From: Sediminispirochaeta smaragdinae DSM 11293
GTDB taxonomy: Bacteria; Spirochaetota; Spirochaetia; DSM-16054; Sediminispirochaetaceae
Reading direction: 5' to 3'
Length of the DNA stretch: 64,000 nt
Assembly: GCF_000143985.1 (NCBI RefSeq)
Contig: NC_014364.1
Coordinates: forward strand, 620,001-684,000
Below, one piece after another: positions 52,487-60,693 of this stretch. A model generated the notes under the pieces. The model searched no databases and was not told the DNA's origin. It saw only the letters and a program-made list of their open reading frames with translations. Every line of letters starts with the position of its first letter. Positions within the stretch are counted from its first letter, which is position 1. Position numbers and translations under genes: made by a program.

Positions 52487-53458
52487 ATGGGTAAGAAAGC
52501 AGTTTTATTGCTCCTCTTTACTGCTGTGTCTTTGGGACTCTGGGCCGAGGGCAATAAGGAGGCAGGTACCATTGGAACGGAGAATTGGCCGGGAGATCCG
52601 ATAACGATCACCTGCCCCTGGAGTGCAGGGGGCATAGCCGATATGTCTATCAGGGCTATGGCGGAATATGGCGACAAGTATTTTGGCGTTCCTATCGTAC
52701 CGGTGGTCAGAACCGGTGCCGGCGGAGCCGTTGCAATAACTGAGTTCATGAAACACAAGGCCAATGAACCGCAGTTAATCATGGCCAGCGAGGGGCTTTT
52801 TGCCATTACGCCTCTTACAAACAAAGTCGCATACAGCTGGGATAACTATATTCCGGTCATTGGAAATACGTATTCGGCTTTTGCACTTGTCACAAGTTCC
52901 GATAGCGGATTAAAAACGCTTGATGATCTTGTTTCCTATGGTAAGGATCACGCCATAACAATCGCAATCACGGGAGATAATCTTTTGTTTGTCGGCGCAT
53001 TCTGTGATGAGGCGGGAATACAGTATAAGGCCGTACCCTATGGTGGTGCCCCGGAACAGCTTGCCGCGGTACTTGCAGGTGATGTTGATGTTGGTGTTAC
53101 CCACCCTGCGCTTGCAAAAGAAAATGCCAAGGCAGGAAAAATACATGCACTTGCGGTATTTGACGACAAACCATGGAAGGATGAATTTTACGATATTCCG
53201 CCGATAACCGATTTTGGATACGATATTGTATTCCCTAATCACAATTTTTTCCTGATGCCGGCTGGTACCGACCCCGAAATCATCCAACTAGTTCATGAAA
53301 AAATTGCCGCTATATATCAAGAGCCGGATTTTATTGCATTAACCAAAAAGCTTAACCTTGTTATCAAACCCTCAACACGTGATGAGATCGAAGCACATAT
53401 CGATAATGCGATAACAAAAGCAAAATCGTATTATAAGACAGTTTACGGCAATAAGTAG
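52487..53458 (+). CDS. tctC: Tripartite tricarboxylate transporter, solute-binding protein (TctC)
   Basis: About 323 residues with signal peptide (AVLLLLFTAVSLGLWAEG) and the Bug/TctC fold. ITITCPWSAGGIADMSIRAM is the ligand-carboxylate loop; VPYGGAPEQLAAVLAGDVDV follows as in the family. Binds carboxylated organic compounds in the periplasm. ATG 52487 with GAAGGAG. Next to a sulfatase, the ligand is probably a sulfated or carboxylated organic molecule rather than citrate. Confidence 0.92.
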   Translation: MGKKAVLLLLFTAVSLGLWAEGNKEAGTIGTENWPGDPITITCPWSAGGIADMSIRAMAEYGDKYFGVPIVPVVRTGAGGAVAITEFMKHKANEPQLIMASEGLFAITPLTNKVAYSWDNYIPVIGNTYSAFALVTSSDSGLKTLDDLVSYGKDHAITIAITGDNLLFVGAFCDEAGIQYKAVPYGGAPEQLAAVLAGDVDVGVTHPALAKENAKAGKIHALAVFDDKPWKDEFYDIPPITDFGYDIVFPNHNFFLMPAGTDPEIIQLVHEKIAAIYQEPDFIALTKKLNLVIKPSTRDEIEAHIDNAITKAKSYYKTVYGNK

Positions 53459-53531
53459 GATGCCGTTCCGGATCGTACCGTGAAAACGATATACACGATC
53501 CGGAATGAGTTTTTACAGAGAGAGGGCGTAC

Positions 53532-53984
53532 ATGAAAGTCTCGGTAAAGAGTAACTTTGTAAGCGGAATTTTTTTCTTTCTCGTATCGTTTTTTCTTTTA
53601 TACATGATACCTCGACAAATTGAGGTCATTGACGATAGTTTCATTAACTCGAGGACGTTTCCCTATCTCCTCGCATTTGTGATCATGGCAATGAGCATCA
53701 AGCTTATTGTCGTCGATCTTGTAAAGATCATAAGAAAACAACCAACAAAAGAGAAAGAATTCGATTTAGTGGTTGAAGGCAAGGCGATCATCATATTTTT
53801 TATCCTTCTTGCATATGTAGCACTTATGCCGCTTATCGGATTTCTGTTCAGCTCGATTCTCATGTTCGCTGCCTTTCTTGTGTTCTTTCATTCAAAGGAG
53901 TGGAAATACTACCTTATCGGTCTCCTTTCATGTATTTCCGTATATATAATATTTACATCTGTTTTGCATATACAGTTGATGTGA
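53532..53984 (+). CDS. tctB: Tripartite tricarboxylate transporter, small membrane subunit (TctB)
   Basis: About 150 residues with four hydrophobic helices (ASIFFFLVSFFLLYMI-like first segment; IIIFFILLAYVALMPLIGF; IGLLSCISVYIIFTSVL). Poorly conserved family; assigned by size, topology and position between tctC and tctA. ATG 53532 follows GAGAGGG. Confidence 0.88.
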   Translation: MKVSVKSNFVSGIFFFLVSFFLLYMIPRQIEVIDDSFINSRTFPYLLAFVIMAMSIKLIVVDLVKIIRKQPTKEKEFDLVVEGKAIIIFFILLAYVALMPLIGFLFSSILMFAAFLVFFHSKEWKYYLIGLLSCISVYIIFTSVLHIQLM

Positions 53985-53996
53985 GGAGTACAGTAA

Positions 53997-55496
53997 ATGC
54001 TTGGAAATATTGTCGACGGATTTTACAATTTCTTTCATCTTTCCAGTTTTCTGTATATGAATCTTGGTATATTATTAGGAATAATTTTTGGTGCTATTCC
54101 CGGCTTAACCGTTTTGTTATGCATCGTTCTTTTCCTCCCTTTTACCTACGGACTTGACCCTATTCCCTCTTTCATGTTTCTGCTTGGAATTTATTGTGCA
54201 GGAAGCTACGGTGGATCAATTTCTGCGATTATGATTAAAGCTCCGGGAACTCCTCATGCAGCGGCGACTTTATTGGATGGCGCACCTCTCGCCGCAAAGG
54301 GTTTTGCCAAAAAGGCGCTGAAAACCGCACTGATAGCATCAACTATTGGGGGATTGGTAAGTGCCATTGCCCTCCTTTTTATATCCCCCTTTATCGCTAA
54401 GGTGGCACTGCATTTTGGCCCACCCGAGTATTTTATCTTATGCCTCTTTGGACTTTCAATCGTGGCAGGTGTTAGCGGTACGGATCTTTCAAAGGGGATT
54501 ATTTCAAGCTGTATCGGTTTATTTCTTGCGACCGTGGGTATCGATATTATGAGCGGCACCTTTCGATTTACCTTTGGAAATTACAATCTTTTTGGCGGCT
54601 TTGATCTTGTTATCATCGTGACAGGTCTATTTGCGATATCGGAAACCATCATGAAGGCAGGTTTTAAAAAAGAGGCAGCCAAGCATAAAATCGATCTTGC
54701 GAAAATGAATAAAGGTGAGGATGTTACGTTCCGTGATTTCAAGCGGATGGTTAGGCCTATTTCCCGTTCCTCTTTGATAGGCATTATCATCGGTGCGATA
54801 CCGGGAACGGGGGCATCGATGGCATCGTTCTTCAGCTACGATCAGGCAAGAAAAAGATCGAAGCATCCCGAAGAGTTTGGTAAAGGATCGATCGAGGGGA
54901 TCGCCGCTGCGGAATCTGCCAATAATGCGGTTACGGGAGCCACGCTTATACCGCTTTTGACGCTTGGCATCCCAGGTGATGCTGTTGTGGCCATCCTGGT
55001 TGGTGCTTTCATGGTGAACGGACTGATTCCCGGGCCGAACCTGTTTGTGGAACATACGGTCACTATTTATGCCATTATGGTCGGATTAATTTTTACAAAT
55101 GTATTCATGTTCCTGCAAGGTAATTTCCTTGCTAAGTTTTTTGCGAAAGTTGCTTTAATCCCTACGGAAATTCTGACCCCGATTATCGTCCTTTTGTGTC
55201 TGACCGGGGCATATTCCATAAATAATTCTTTCTTCGATGTTTTGGTTTCTGTAATCGTAGGTTTCGTCTCGTACCTTTTAATACGTTTCGATTTTTCCGT
55301 CATTCCGGTCTTACTTGGGCTTGTCCTTGGGCCATTGGCGGAGTCGAACCTTAGGAGATCTCTCCTAATATCGCACAACGATATTACAATTTTCTTTCGT
55401 CGTCCGATCAGTGCTTTTTTTATAGCAATATTACTCTTTTCCCTTGTCATGGTAATTGTCAAGAACGTAAAGAAGAAAAACAGCATGCGGGTATAA
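53997..55496 (+). CDS. tctA: Tripartite tricarboxylate transporter, large membrane subunit (TctA)
   Basis: A 499-residue permease with about 11-12 helices. The family motif GAIPGLTVLLCIVLFLPFTY and the repeat IIGAIPGTGASMASFFSYDQ, plus LTLGIPGDAVVAILVGAFM, are diagnostic. It drives uptake by ion symport. It starts 12 bp after tctB and ends 2 bp before the anSME gene. Confidence 0.95.
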   Translation: MLGNIVDGFYNFFHLSSFLYMNLGILLGIIFGAIPGLTVLLCIVLFLPFTYGLDPIPSFMFLLGIYCAGSYGGSISAIMIKAPGTPHAAATLLDGAPLAAKGFAKKALKTALIASTIGGLVSAIALLFISPFIAKVALHFGPPEYFILCLFGLSIVAGVSGTDLSKGIISSCIGLFLATVGIDIMSGTFRFTFGNYNLFGGFDLVIIVTGLFAISETIMKAGFKKEAAKHKIDLAKMNKGEDVTFRDFKRMVRPISRSSLIGIIIGAIPGTGASMASFFSYDQARKRSKHPEEFGKGSIEGIAAAESANNAVTGATLIPLLTLGIPGDAVVAILVGAFMVNGLIPGPNLFVEHTVTIYAIMVGLIFTNVFMFLQGNFLAKFFAKVALIPTEILTPIIVLLCLTGAYSINNSFFDVLVSVIVGFVSYLLIRFDFSVIPVLLGLVLGPLAESNLRRSLLISHNDITIFFRRPISAFFIAILLFSLVMVIVKNVKKKNSMRV

Positions 55497-55498
55497 TC

Positions 55499-56683
55499 AT
55501 GAAATCGTCTGTTCCTTTTAATCTCCTAATCAAACCAATCGGATCGGCATGTAATCTTCGCTGTGATTACTGTTTTTATATTGATAAATATAAAATTGTA
55601 TCAGAAGGCCGACAGTCGCCGTCTCCTATGAGTGATGAATTACTTGAAATTTCTATAAAGCAGTATATCGAGTCTCAACCTTCCGGTATTGGAGAAATCA
55701 TCTTCTCATGGCAAGGCGGTGAACCCTTACTTTTAGGCATAGATTTCTTTAGAAAGGTAGTACGCCTGCAAAAAACATATGCCCCTCCCGGCGTTAGAAT
55801 ATCTAACTCATTACAGACAAACGGGACCCTTGTGACAAAGGAGTTTGCACGATTTTTTAAAGAGCATTCGTTCTTGGTTGGGATCAGCATAGACGGCAGC
55901 GAAGAACTACATGATAAATTTCGAAAAGATCGTTCGGGAAATGGAAGTTTTTCCCGCGTCATGAAGGGCTATGAATATTTAAAAGATGAAGGTGTCGACG
56001 TAAATATACTGACATCGGTTAATAGCCACAACAGTGAGCATCCTCATGAGGTCTATGCGTTTCTTACATCAATTGGGGCAACCTATATTCAGTTTATTCC
56101 AATTGGCAAAGCTAACGGTACATGCGACTGTCCCTATTCTGTTGGTGCCGAACAGTGGGGGAGCTTCTTATGCCATGTCTTTGATCTCTGGAAAGAAAGG
56201 GATATCGGAAAGGTTTTTGTCCAGCACTTTGATATGCTGTTAGCTCGCTACATGAATTATCCTGCTACTCTCTGTGTTCATGCTCCTCTTTGCGGAAGGG
56301 CAATTGTTCTTGAGCATAATGGAAAAATATATAGCTGTGATCATTTTGTGGACCATGATCATGAGCTTGGAAACATTACGAAAGAATCGATTGTTTCAAT
56401 GCTGAATTCGGAAAAACAGATACGGTTTGGAAGGAGTAAGATCGACAACCTCTCTATGGGATGCAAAGAATGCGAGTTTTTGCCTCTCTGTTTTGGAGGA
56501 TGTTTGAGGAATCGACGTGAACGGTCTTCTCCTTCCTCGAAAAAACCTTCCAACTATTTATGTGACGGATATCGGGCCTTTTATGCACATACACGTCCCT
56601 ATTTTAGCGCTATGGCAGTAGCACTCCGAAATCGGAAAGAGGCAAAGGACTACATCCAATTTCTTAACAGCAACAATGATTGA
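55499..56683 (+). CDS. Anaerobic sulfatase-maturating enzyme (radical SAM)
   Basis: A 394-residue radical-SAM/SPASM protein. CNLRCDYC (Cys18, Cys22, Cys25) binds the SAM cluster; FSWQGGEPLLLG is the SAM-contacting stretch. The C-terminal SPASM cysteines are spread over LCVHAPLCGRA, YSCDHFV, GCKECEFLPLCFGGC and YLCDGY, the anSME pattern of two auxiliary clusters. It converts the sulfatase active-site Cys or Ser to formylglycine without oxygen. Same operon as the sulfatase at 50917, whose C-M-P-A-R motif is the expected substrate. Confidence 0.95.
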   Translation: MKSSVPFNLLIKPIGSACNLRCDYCFYIDKYKIVSEGRQSPSPMSDELLEISIKQYIESQPSGIGEIIFSWQGGEPLLLGIDFFRKVVRLQKTYAPPGVRISNSLQTNGTLVTKEFARFFKEHSFLVGISIDGSEELHDKFRKDRSGNGSFSRVMKGYEYLKDEGVDVNILTSVNSHNSEHPHEVYAFLTSIGATYIQFIPIGKANGTCDCPYSVGAEQWGSFLCHVFDLWKERDIGKVFVQHFDMLLARYMNYPATLCVHAPLCGRAIVLEHNGKIYSCDHFVDHDHELGNITKESIVSMLNSEKQIRFGRSKIDNLSMGCKECEFLPLCFGGCLRNRRERSSPSSKKPSNYLCDGYRAFYAHTRPYFSAMAVALRNRKEAKDYIQFLNSNND

Positions 56684-56993
56684 TCGGACAATAAGGATGA
56701 ACATGATCACCAATAACACAAAAAGGGTATATACCCAGCAAAAGGATGACTTAATCTTACGAGATTTTCTTGCTGCAGATAGAACCGTACTCGCGAATGA
56801 ACGGACCTTTCTTGCATACATACGTACAGCCTTGAGCCTTCTTGTAACAGGCGTATCCTTTGTTACCTTTTCGGATATGAAGCTGGTGGTTTTTGCCGGC
56901 TTCATACTGATACCGGTATCCATCGTGATATTGCTTACAGGGGTGATACGATTTTGCCACATACGAAAAAAGCTTGCGCACATAGCGTATTAA
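56676..56993 (+). CDS. DUF202 family membrane protein (YidH-like)
   Basis: A 105-residue protein with the DUF202 signature RTVLANERTFLAYIRTALSL followed by two to three hydrophobic helices (LVVFAGFILIPVSIVILLTGV). Function unknown. ATG 56676 overlaps the end of the anSME gene by 8 bp; ATG 56697 is an alternative. Probably the last gene of the sulfatase operon, but a functional connection is not evident. Confidence 0.8.
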   Translation: MIDRTIRMNMITNNTKRVYTQQKDDLILRDFLAADRTVLANERTFLAYIRTALSLLVTGVSFVTFSDMKLVVFAGFILIPVSIVILLTGVIRFCHIRKKLAHIAY

Positions 56994-56995
56994 TA

Positions 56996-57652
56996 TTATA
57001 AAGCGTCTCGCATCCTATAAATTTCCTCTGCAGGCCACACCCCTGTTCTGGCGGCTTCTCTGGATAACATCATTTCCAGTCTGTCAATATCGTCTACAGG
57101 AATACGAACCGTGCTTGCCCCATCTACTGCATAATCAACGGCGAACATGTTTTCTACCATATAGCGAAACGAGTTATCGGACTGCAGGCTTTCTCTGCTT
57201 TCATGGGACAAGAGAGATCGTTCCGCTTCCCTGAATTGAAAGGCATATCCCAACTGGTTTAATTGCACTACCGAACTTACGTCACCTTGTTCCAATAATG
57301 AACGGCAAGAGCTTCTATAACTTCCTGAAGAAAAGCCTGTAATGTCCCGCCCCTTATTACCGGTGCCAATATGTTTCCTGTGATAACCCTTTTCCTCCTG
57401 GTATGCAGGGGCGTTGTTTTCTAAGCTTCTCGCAAAAGCATTTTCCGATCTTTTGACATGCTCTCCTGCTAAAACACTAAACCCAATGACATGTTCTGCC
57501 TCATGTGTTGCCCCGGTTACCTTTACGCTGTATTTCTTTGATAATCGGCGCTGTTCCTTTCTACGACTTCTATAATCGCCCGCGGAAAGTTTTGTCTTTT
57601 TTCTAAGAGAACAAGGTTTATACCTTTTCAATTGAAAGTGCCCTGATTTCAT
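56996..57652 (-). CDS. Uncharacterised protein with HEAEH (zincin-like) motif
   Basis: About 218 residues, not recognised. After a basic N-terminus (RKKTKLSAGDYRSRRKEQRR) comes ATHEAEHVIGFSVLAG, whose HEAEH fits the H-E-x-x-H zinc-protease pattern, and later HRKHIGTG and VVQLNQLGYAFQF. There is no signal peptide. The start is uncertain: ATG 57652 lies inside the upstream gene (34-bp overlap) and lacks a good ribosome site; TTG 57631 is an alternative. Third gene of the collar/Ser-rich/HEAEH trio. It could be an effector or toxin-like enzyme, but nothing proves activity. Confidence 0.5.
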   Translation of the reverse strand: MKSGHFQLKRYKPCSLRKKTKLSAGDYRSRRKEQRRLSKKYSVKVTGATHEAEHVIGFSVLAGEHVKRSENAFARSLENNAPAYQEEKGYHRKHIGTGNKGRDITGFSSGSYRSSCRSLLEQGDVSSVVQLNQLGYAFQFREAERSLLSHESRESLQSDNSFRYMVENMFAVDYAVDGASTVRIPVDDIDRLEMMLSREAARTGVWPAEEIYRMRDAL

Positions 57653-59240
57653 AGCAACAAATCGAAAAATCGCTCTCAATGGCTTCTATTGTTATGTGAA
57701 TGGCATTAAGCCCCAATTGTAGAAAATCGCTATAATCAATTGAAGAAAAATTTTGATACCGAAGATCAATCCTCAATACATTATTCTCACCTCCTTCCGC
57801 CTCTTCGGAATCAACATACTTTACAATGGGATTTGCAGTGTCTTCGTTAACGACAATGGTCAGGCGAACACCTGTACCCGGCTTCTTCCAATGTTTTATC
57901 AGTAGCGCATAGTCATTGGAGGTATCTACTACTTTGAAATATAGTGTCATGGCAAGAGACTGGCATACCTTTGTCAGATTCGCAGAAAGCACCGTTTCAG
58001 CGGCACAAAATCCGGCTCCTGTATCACATTTCTCCGGATATTGTGTTGTATCTTGTATCAGTAAGGTATTTGTTTGGGAAATAGTTTTAAAGGCAATTGG
58101 TGGATTATTTCCGTCCGACTGTTGGGGCAGGATCACAAAATTCTTAGGGATAAAGCCTATAACTGATAGTTTGTTTTCCATCCCTATGGGATCTAAAGCC
58201 AGTATCGATAGATGTATCGTTGTCTTTGATGGATCAGAACCCTTTACCTTTAGCTGGACAGGAAATTGATCCCTGTACACTGCAACCGCATTGTCTGCGA
58301 GAGCATGACTCGCTGTATAATAGAAAATGGTATTATCTATCGTTATTTCTTCGGATGTGCCGTCATCTATGCTGATCAGCCATACCGCTTTCATGACAAA
58401 ATCACTTCCGAACAACGATAATTGGCTGGGAGGATACAATGAATGCGAATCATAAAGTCTTGAAGCCATACTAGATGGAATCAATATGCGTAATTGATTT
58501 GGATTCTTGTCATTATGCGTGCCATCGGTTTTATTGCATACTATGGCATCCCAGGGATATTCCTGTCCAAAGATCCACTTGGGAGAATTTGCATGGGGAT
58601 CAACATATGCATAAGCCCCCCAATCTTTAATACTCATAGATGCAGAATCCGATAGATCATTGCTTTTGCTCCTCGAGGCTTCCGATCCTACTGTTTGTGA
58701 CTTCTCGGATGAAAATGATGATGAATGCTCTCTATGTATGCTCGCGCTGTCATTCATCTCGGTAAAACCTGCTGAGATGGATGCCGAATAACTGTTTGTT
58801 TCCGAAGTCGAAGATCCCACTGTGCTGTTCTGAGAGCTTCCGCTCGTTTCTCCGGCCGATGTGGTGTTTGTTCCTGAAGATTGTATTTGAGTGTTTACCG
58901 TTTTTGGGGAATAATCTACTACCTGAGCATCTATTCCTTCTGGGGCATCTATGGAAAAAAAAGCCTGAAAGAGAGCAGGGTAGTTCTCATATGCATTTGT
59001 TTTGTCATTTTCATCAACCTGTAAGATAGTACCGTTACTGTTGTAAAAGCTGATTCTTTGCGTGCAATGGAGCAGGTATTTTCGGCTTTTTGCTTTCTTA
59101 ATCGATGCCTCTCCTGAGACTTGAACATCATCATACGAAGAAACCCGATATTCTGTGAAGAGATTGCCAATTTCAGTATCGCTTCCTTGTATGAGAATAG
59201 ATGATCGACTACATAAATACGGATCGTTTTTTCTAAACAT
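57618..59240 (-). CDS. Large uncharacterised protein with Ser/Thr-rich central region
   Basis: A 540-residue protein, not recognised. Residues 1-110 are beta-rich. Residues about 112-205 are strikingly Ser/Thr/Asn-rich with alternating polar residues (for example SSGTNTTSAGETSGSSQNST and SETNSYSASISAGFTEMND), the composition seen in membrane-inserting hairpins of aerolysin-type beta-barrel pore formers, though no family motif was identified. Residues 210-540 are again beta-rich. No signal peptide or membrane helix. ATG 59240 follows AAGGG. It sits between the collar protein and the HEAEH protein on one transcript. Confidence 0.6.
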   Translation of the reverse strand: MFRKNDPYLCSRSSILIQGSDTEIGNLFTEYRVSSYDDVQVSGEASIKKAKSRKYLLHCTQRISFYNSNGTILQVDENDKTNAYENYPALFQAFFSIDAPEGIDAQVVDYSPKTVNTQIQSSGTNTTSAGETSGSSQNSTVGSSTSETNSYSASISAGFTEMNDSASIHREHSSSFSSEKSQTVGSEASRSKSNDLSDSASMSIKDWGAYAYVDPHANSPKWIFGQEYPWDAIVCNKTDGTHNDKNPNQLRILIPSSMASRLYDSHSLYPPSQLSLFGSDFVMKAVWLISIDDGTSEEITIDNTIFYYTASHALADNAVAVYRDQFPVQLKVKGSDPSKTTIHLSILALDPIGMENKLSVIGFIPKNFVILPQQSDGNNPPIAFKTISQTNTLLIQDTTQYPEKCDTGAGFCAAETVLSANLTKVCQSLAMTLYFKVVDTSNDYALLIKHWKKPGTGVRLTIVVNEDTANPIVKYVDSEEAEGGENNVLRIDLRYQNFSSIDYSDFLQLGLNAIHITIEAIESDFSICCYEIRALSIEKV

Positions 59241-59315
59241 GTACGCATCCCTTTACATGAAATTCTCATCTGTTACCCTCGAAAAAATTCACTCATTCGA
59301 GGATAGCTAATTTGT

Positions 59316-59828
59316 TTACCGAAGGATATCTTCCTGCGCTGGTCCCGCATAGATGATGTAATGTACCACGTAGTACGGCGGCATATTGTTGTGCGGGCTA
59401 TCTCCTCCGCTAGGGGATGTGTTGTAAAAATAGTTGTCACTGTCTTCACCACCCGCAGTACCCTTTTGGCCTTTATCTCCTGTAGTTCCAAACGGCCAAT
59501 TTTTATACGCTTCACCAAAGCCATAATGCTGGTGCTTCGGCATTTCTCCTACCGTAAGACAGTGTTTCTCTTCCCCTCCTGAATCTCCTCCGTTATAGGT
59601 AGTGCCTGTTGTGCCAAACGTCCCGGAGCCGATCAATGTTCTTCCGGCTAAATTGGGAGTATTCTGATTCCCTAATAAGGTTTTCAGGTTGCTATACACA
59701 TCTGGTATGCTCCCTCCGTCACAGAGAAGCCAGTCTTTTGGTATATTTTCTTCGGCCAGCGCAAATGCCACAATCGTTCCCATGGGAACACCATACGTTA
59801 TGTTGATGTCTCCTACGTTTTTTTCCAT
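59316..59828 (-). CDS. Phage tail-collar (microcystin-dependent) domain protein
   Basis: A 170-residue protein of the tail-collar fold. MGTIVAFALAEENIPKDWLL followed by CDGG is the N-terminal motif; NTPNLAGRTLIGSGTFG and GEMPKHQHYGFGEA, then NNMPPYYVVHYIIYAG, complete it. Such domains occur in phage tail fibres and in bacterial MdpB-like surface or toxin-associated proteins. No other phage genes are nearby. ATG 59828 has AAGGAG; a longer frame would add non-family residues. First gene of the trio, divergent from the two-component genes. Confidence 0.85.
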   Translation of the reverse strand: MEKNVGDINITYGVPMGTIVAFALAEENIPKDWLLCDGGSIPDVYSNLKTLLGNQNTPNLAGRTLIGSGTFGTTGTTYNGGDSGGEEKHCLTVGEMPKHQHYGFGEAYKNWPFGTTGDKGQKGTAGGEDSDNYFYNTSPSGGDSPHNNMPPYYVVHYIIYAGPAQEDILR

Positions 59829-59972
59829 TGCATACTCCTTTGCATTGTTTCTGATAGAGGAATGATAGCTGCCCAGTGTAAACAGCGGAAGAATGCAAGG
59901 TAAACCGTATGTAAACAAAAAAGATCATTGTCATTGACAATGATGATACGGCGAAAAATAATGATTAGCATC

Positions 59973-60680
59973 ATGAAAAATGAAGATGTTTTCGTGTTGC
60001 TTCTTGAAGATAATCCTGCCCAATATACGCTGCTTGCCGCCTATTTAGAGAGGGAACAGTACAAGGTCCTGCTTGCCGATTGTATCAAGACCTTTCATTC
60101 CCTGATGAAAGCGGAAGTTCCGGATATTATTCTTCTGGATCTTAATCTTCCCGATGGCGACGGATTACAGCTTGTTCGTACGATACGCTTGGTGCATAAG
60201 ATCCCCCTCATCATCGTGAGCTCCAGGGACACGTTGACCGATCGTGTGGCCGGCCTGGAACTGGGCGCAGATGATTATATCTGTAAGCCGTATCATCCCA
60301 GGGAACTGGTGATCCGTATACGCAATTTGCTTGCGTATAAGCGTGAGGAGAGAAGAACCTCTTTACAAGCAATATGGATAAATGATTTCTCTTTCAACGA
60401 AACATTGTGTTGTTTTTTCGATAAGGGCGGAAAGGAAATAAAATTGACAGCCGGAGAGTACACTATTATGGCTGCCCTTCTGGAGGGACGAGGCAGGATT
60501 CTGAGCAGGGATCAGCTTCTGGATATCGCTTTTCACAGAAAGGCATATCCTGGAGACAGAACCATAGATGTACTGATTTCCCGGTTGCGAAAAAAATTCC
60601 CCCTGCAACCGGAGGACCCGGAAATCATTGAGACGGTGAAGGAATTCGGGTATCGCGTAAATACCGCTGCCTTGCGATAG
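59973..60680 (+). CDS. OmpR-family response regulator
   Basis: A 235-residue regulator. Receiver domain with Glu12-Asp13, phosphoacceptor Asp56 (IILLDLNLPDGDG) and CKPYHPRELV; C-terminal winged helix with LTAGEYTIMAALLEGRGRIL and RTIDVLISRLRKKF. Closest in style to TorR/ArcA. It starts about 145 bp from the divergent collar gene and precedes the hybrid kinase by 13 bp. The likely direct target is the divergent trio. ATG 59973 is preferred over upstream in-frame starts on family alignment; its ribosome site is weak. Confidence 0.88.
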   Translation: MKNEDVFVLLLEDNPAQYTLLAAYLEREQYKVLLADCIKTFHSLMKAEVPDIILLDLNLPDGDGLQLVRTIRLVHKIPLIIVSSRDTLTDRVAGLELGADDYICKPYHPRELVIRIRNLLAYKREERRTSLQAIWINDFSFNETLCCFFDKGGKEIKLTAGEYTIMAALLEGRGRILSRDQLLDIAFHRKAYPGDRTIDVLISRLRKKFPLQPEDPEIIETVKEFGYRVNTAALR

Positions 60681-60693
60681 TTCAAAAACGACT

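Noticed and set aside
59316-59828. Prophage remnant, because of the tail-collar domain
   Set aside because: No integrase, terminase, portal, capsid or lysis gene nearby; the collar fold also occurs in non-phage bacterial proteins, and the neighbours are a two-component system and a sulfatase operon.
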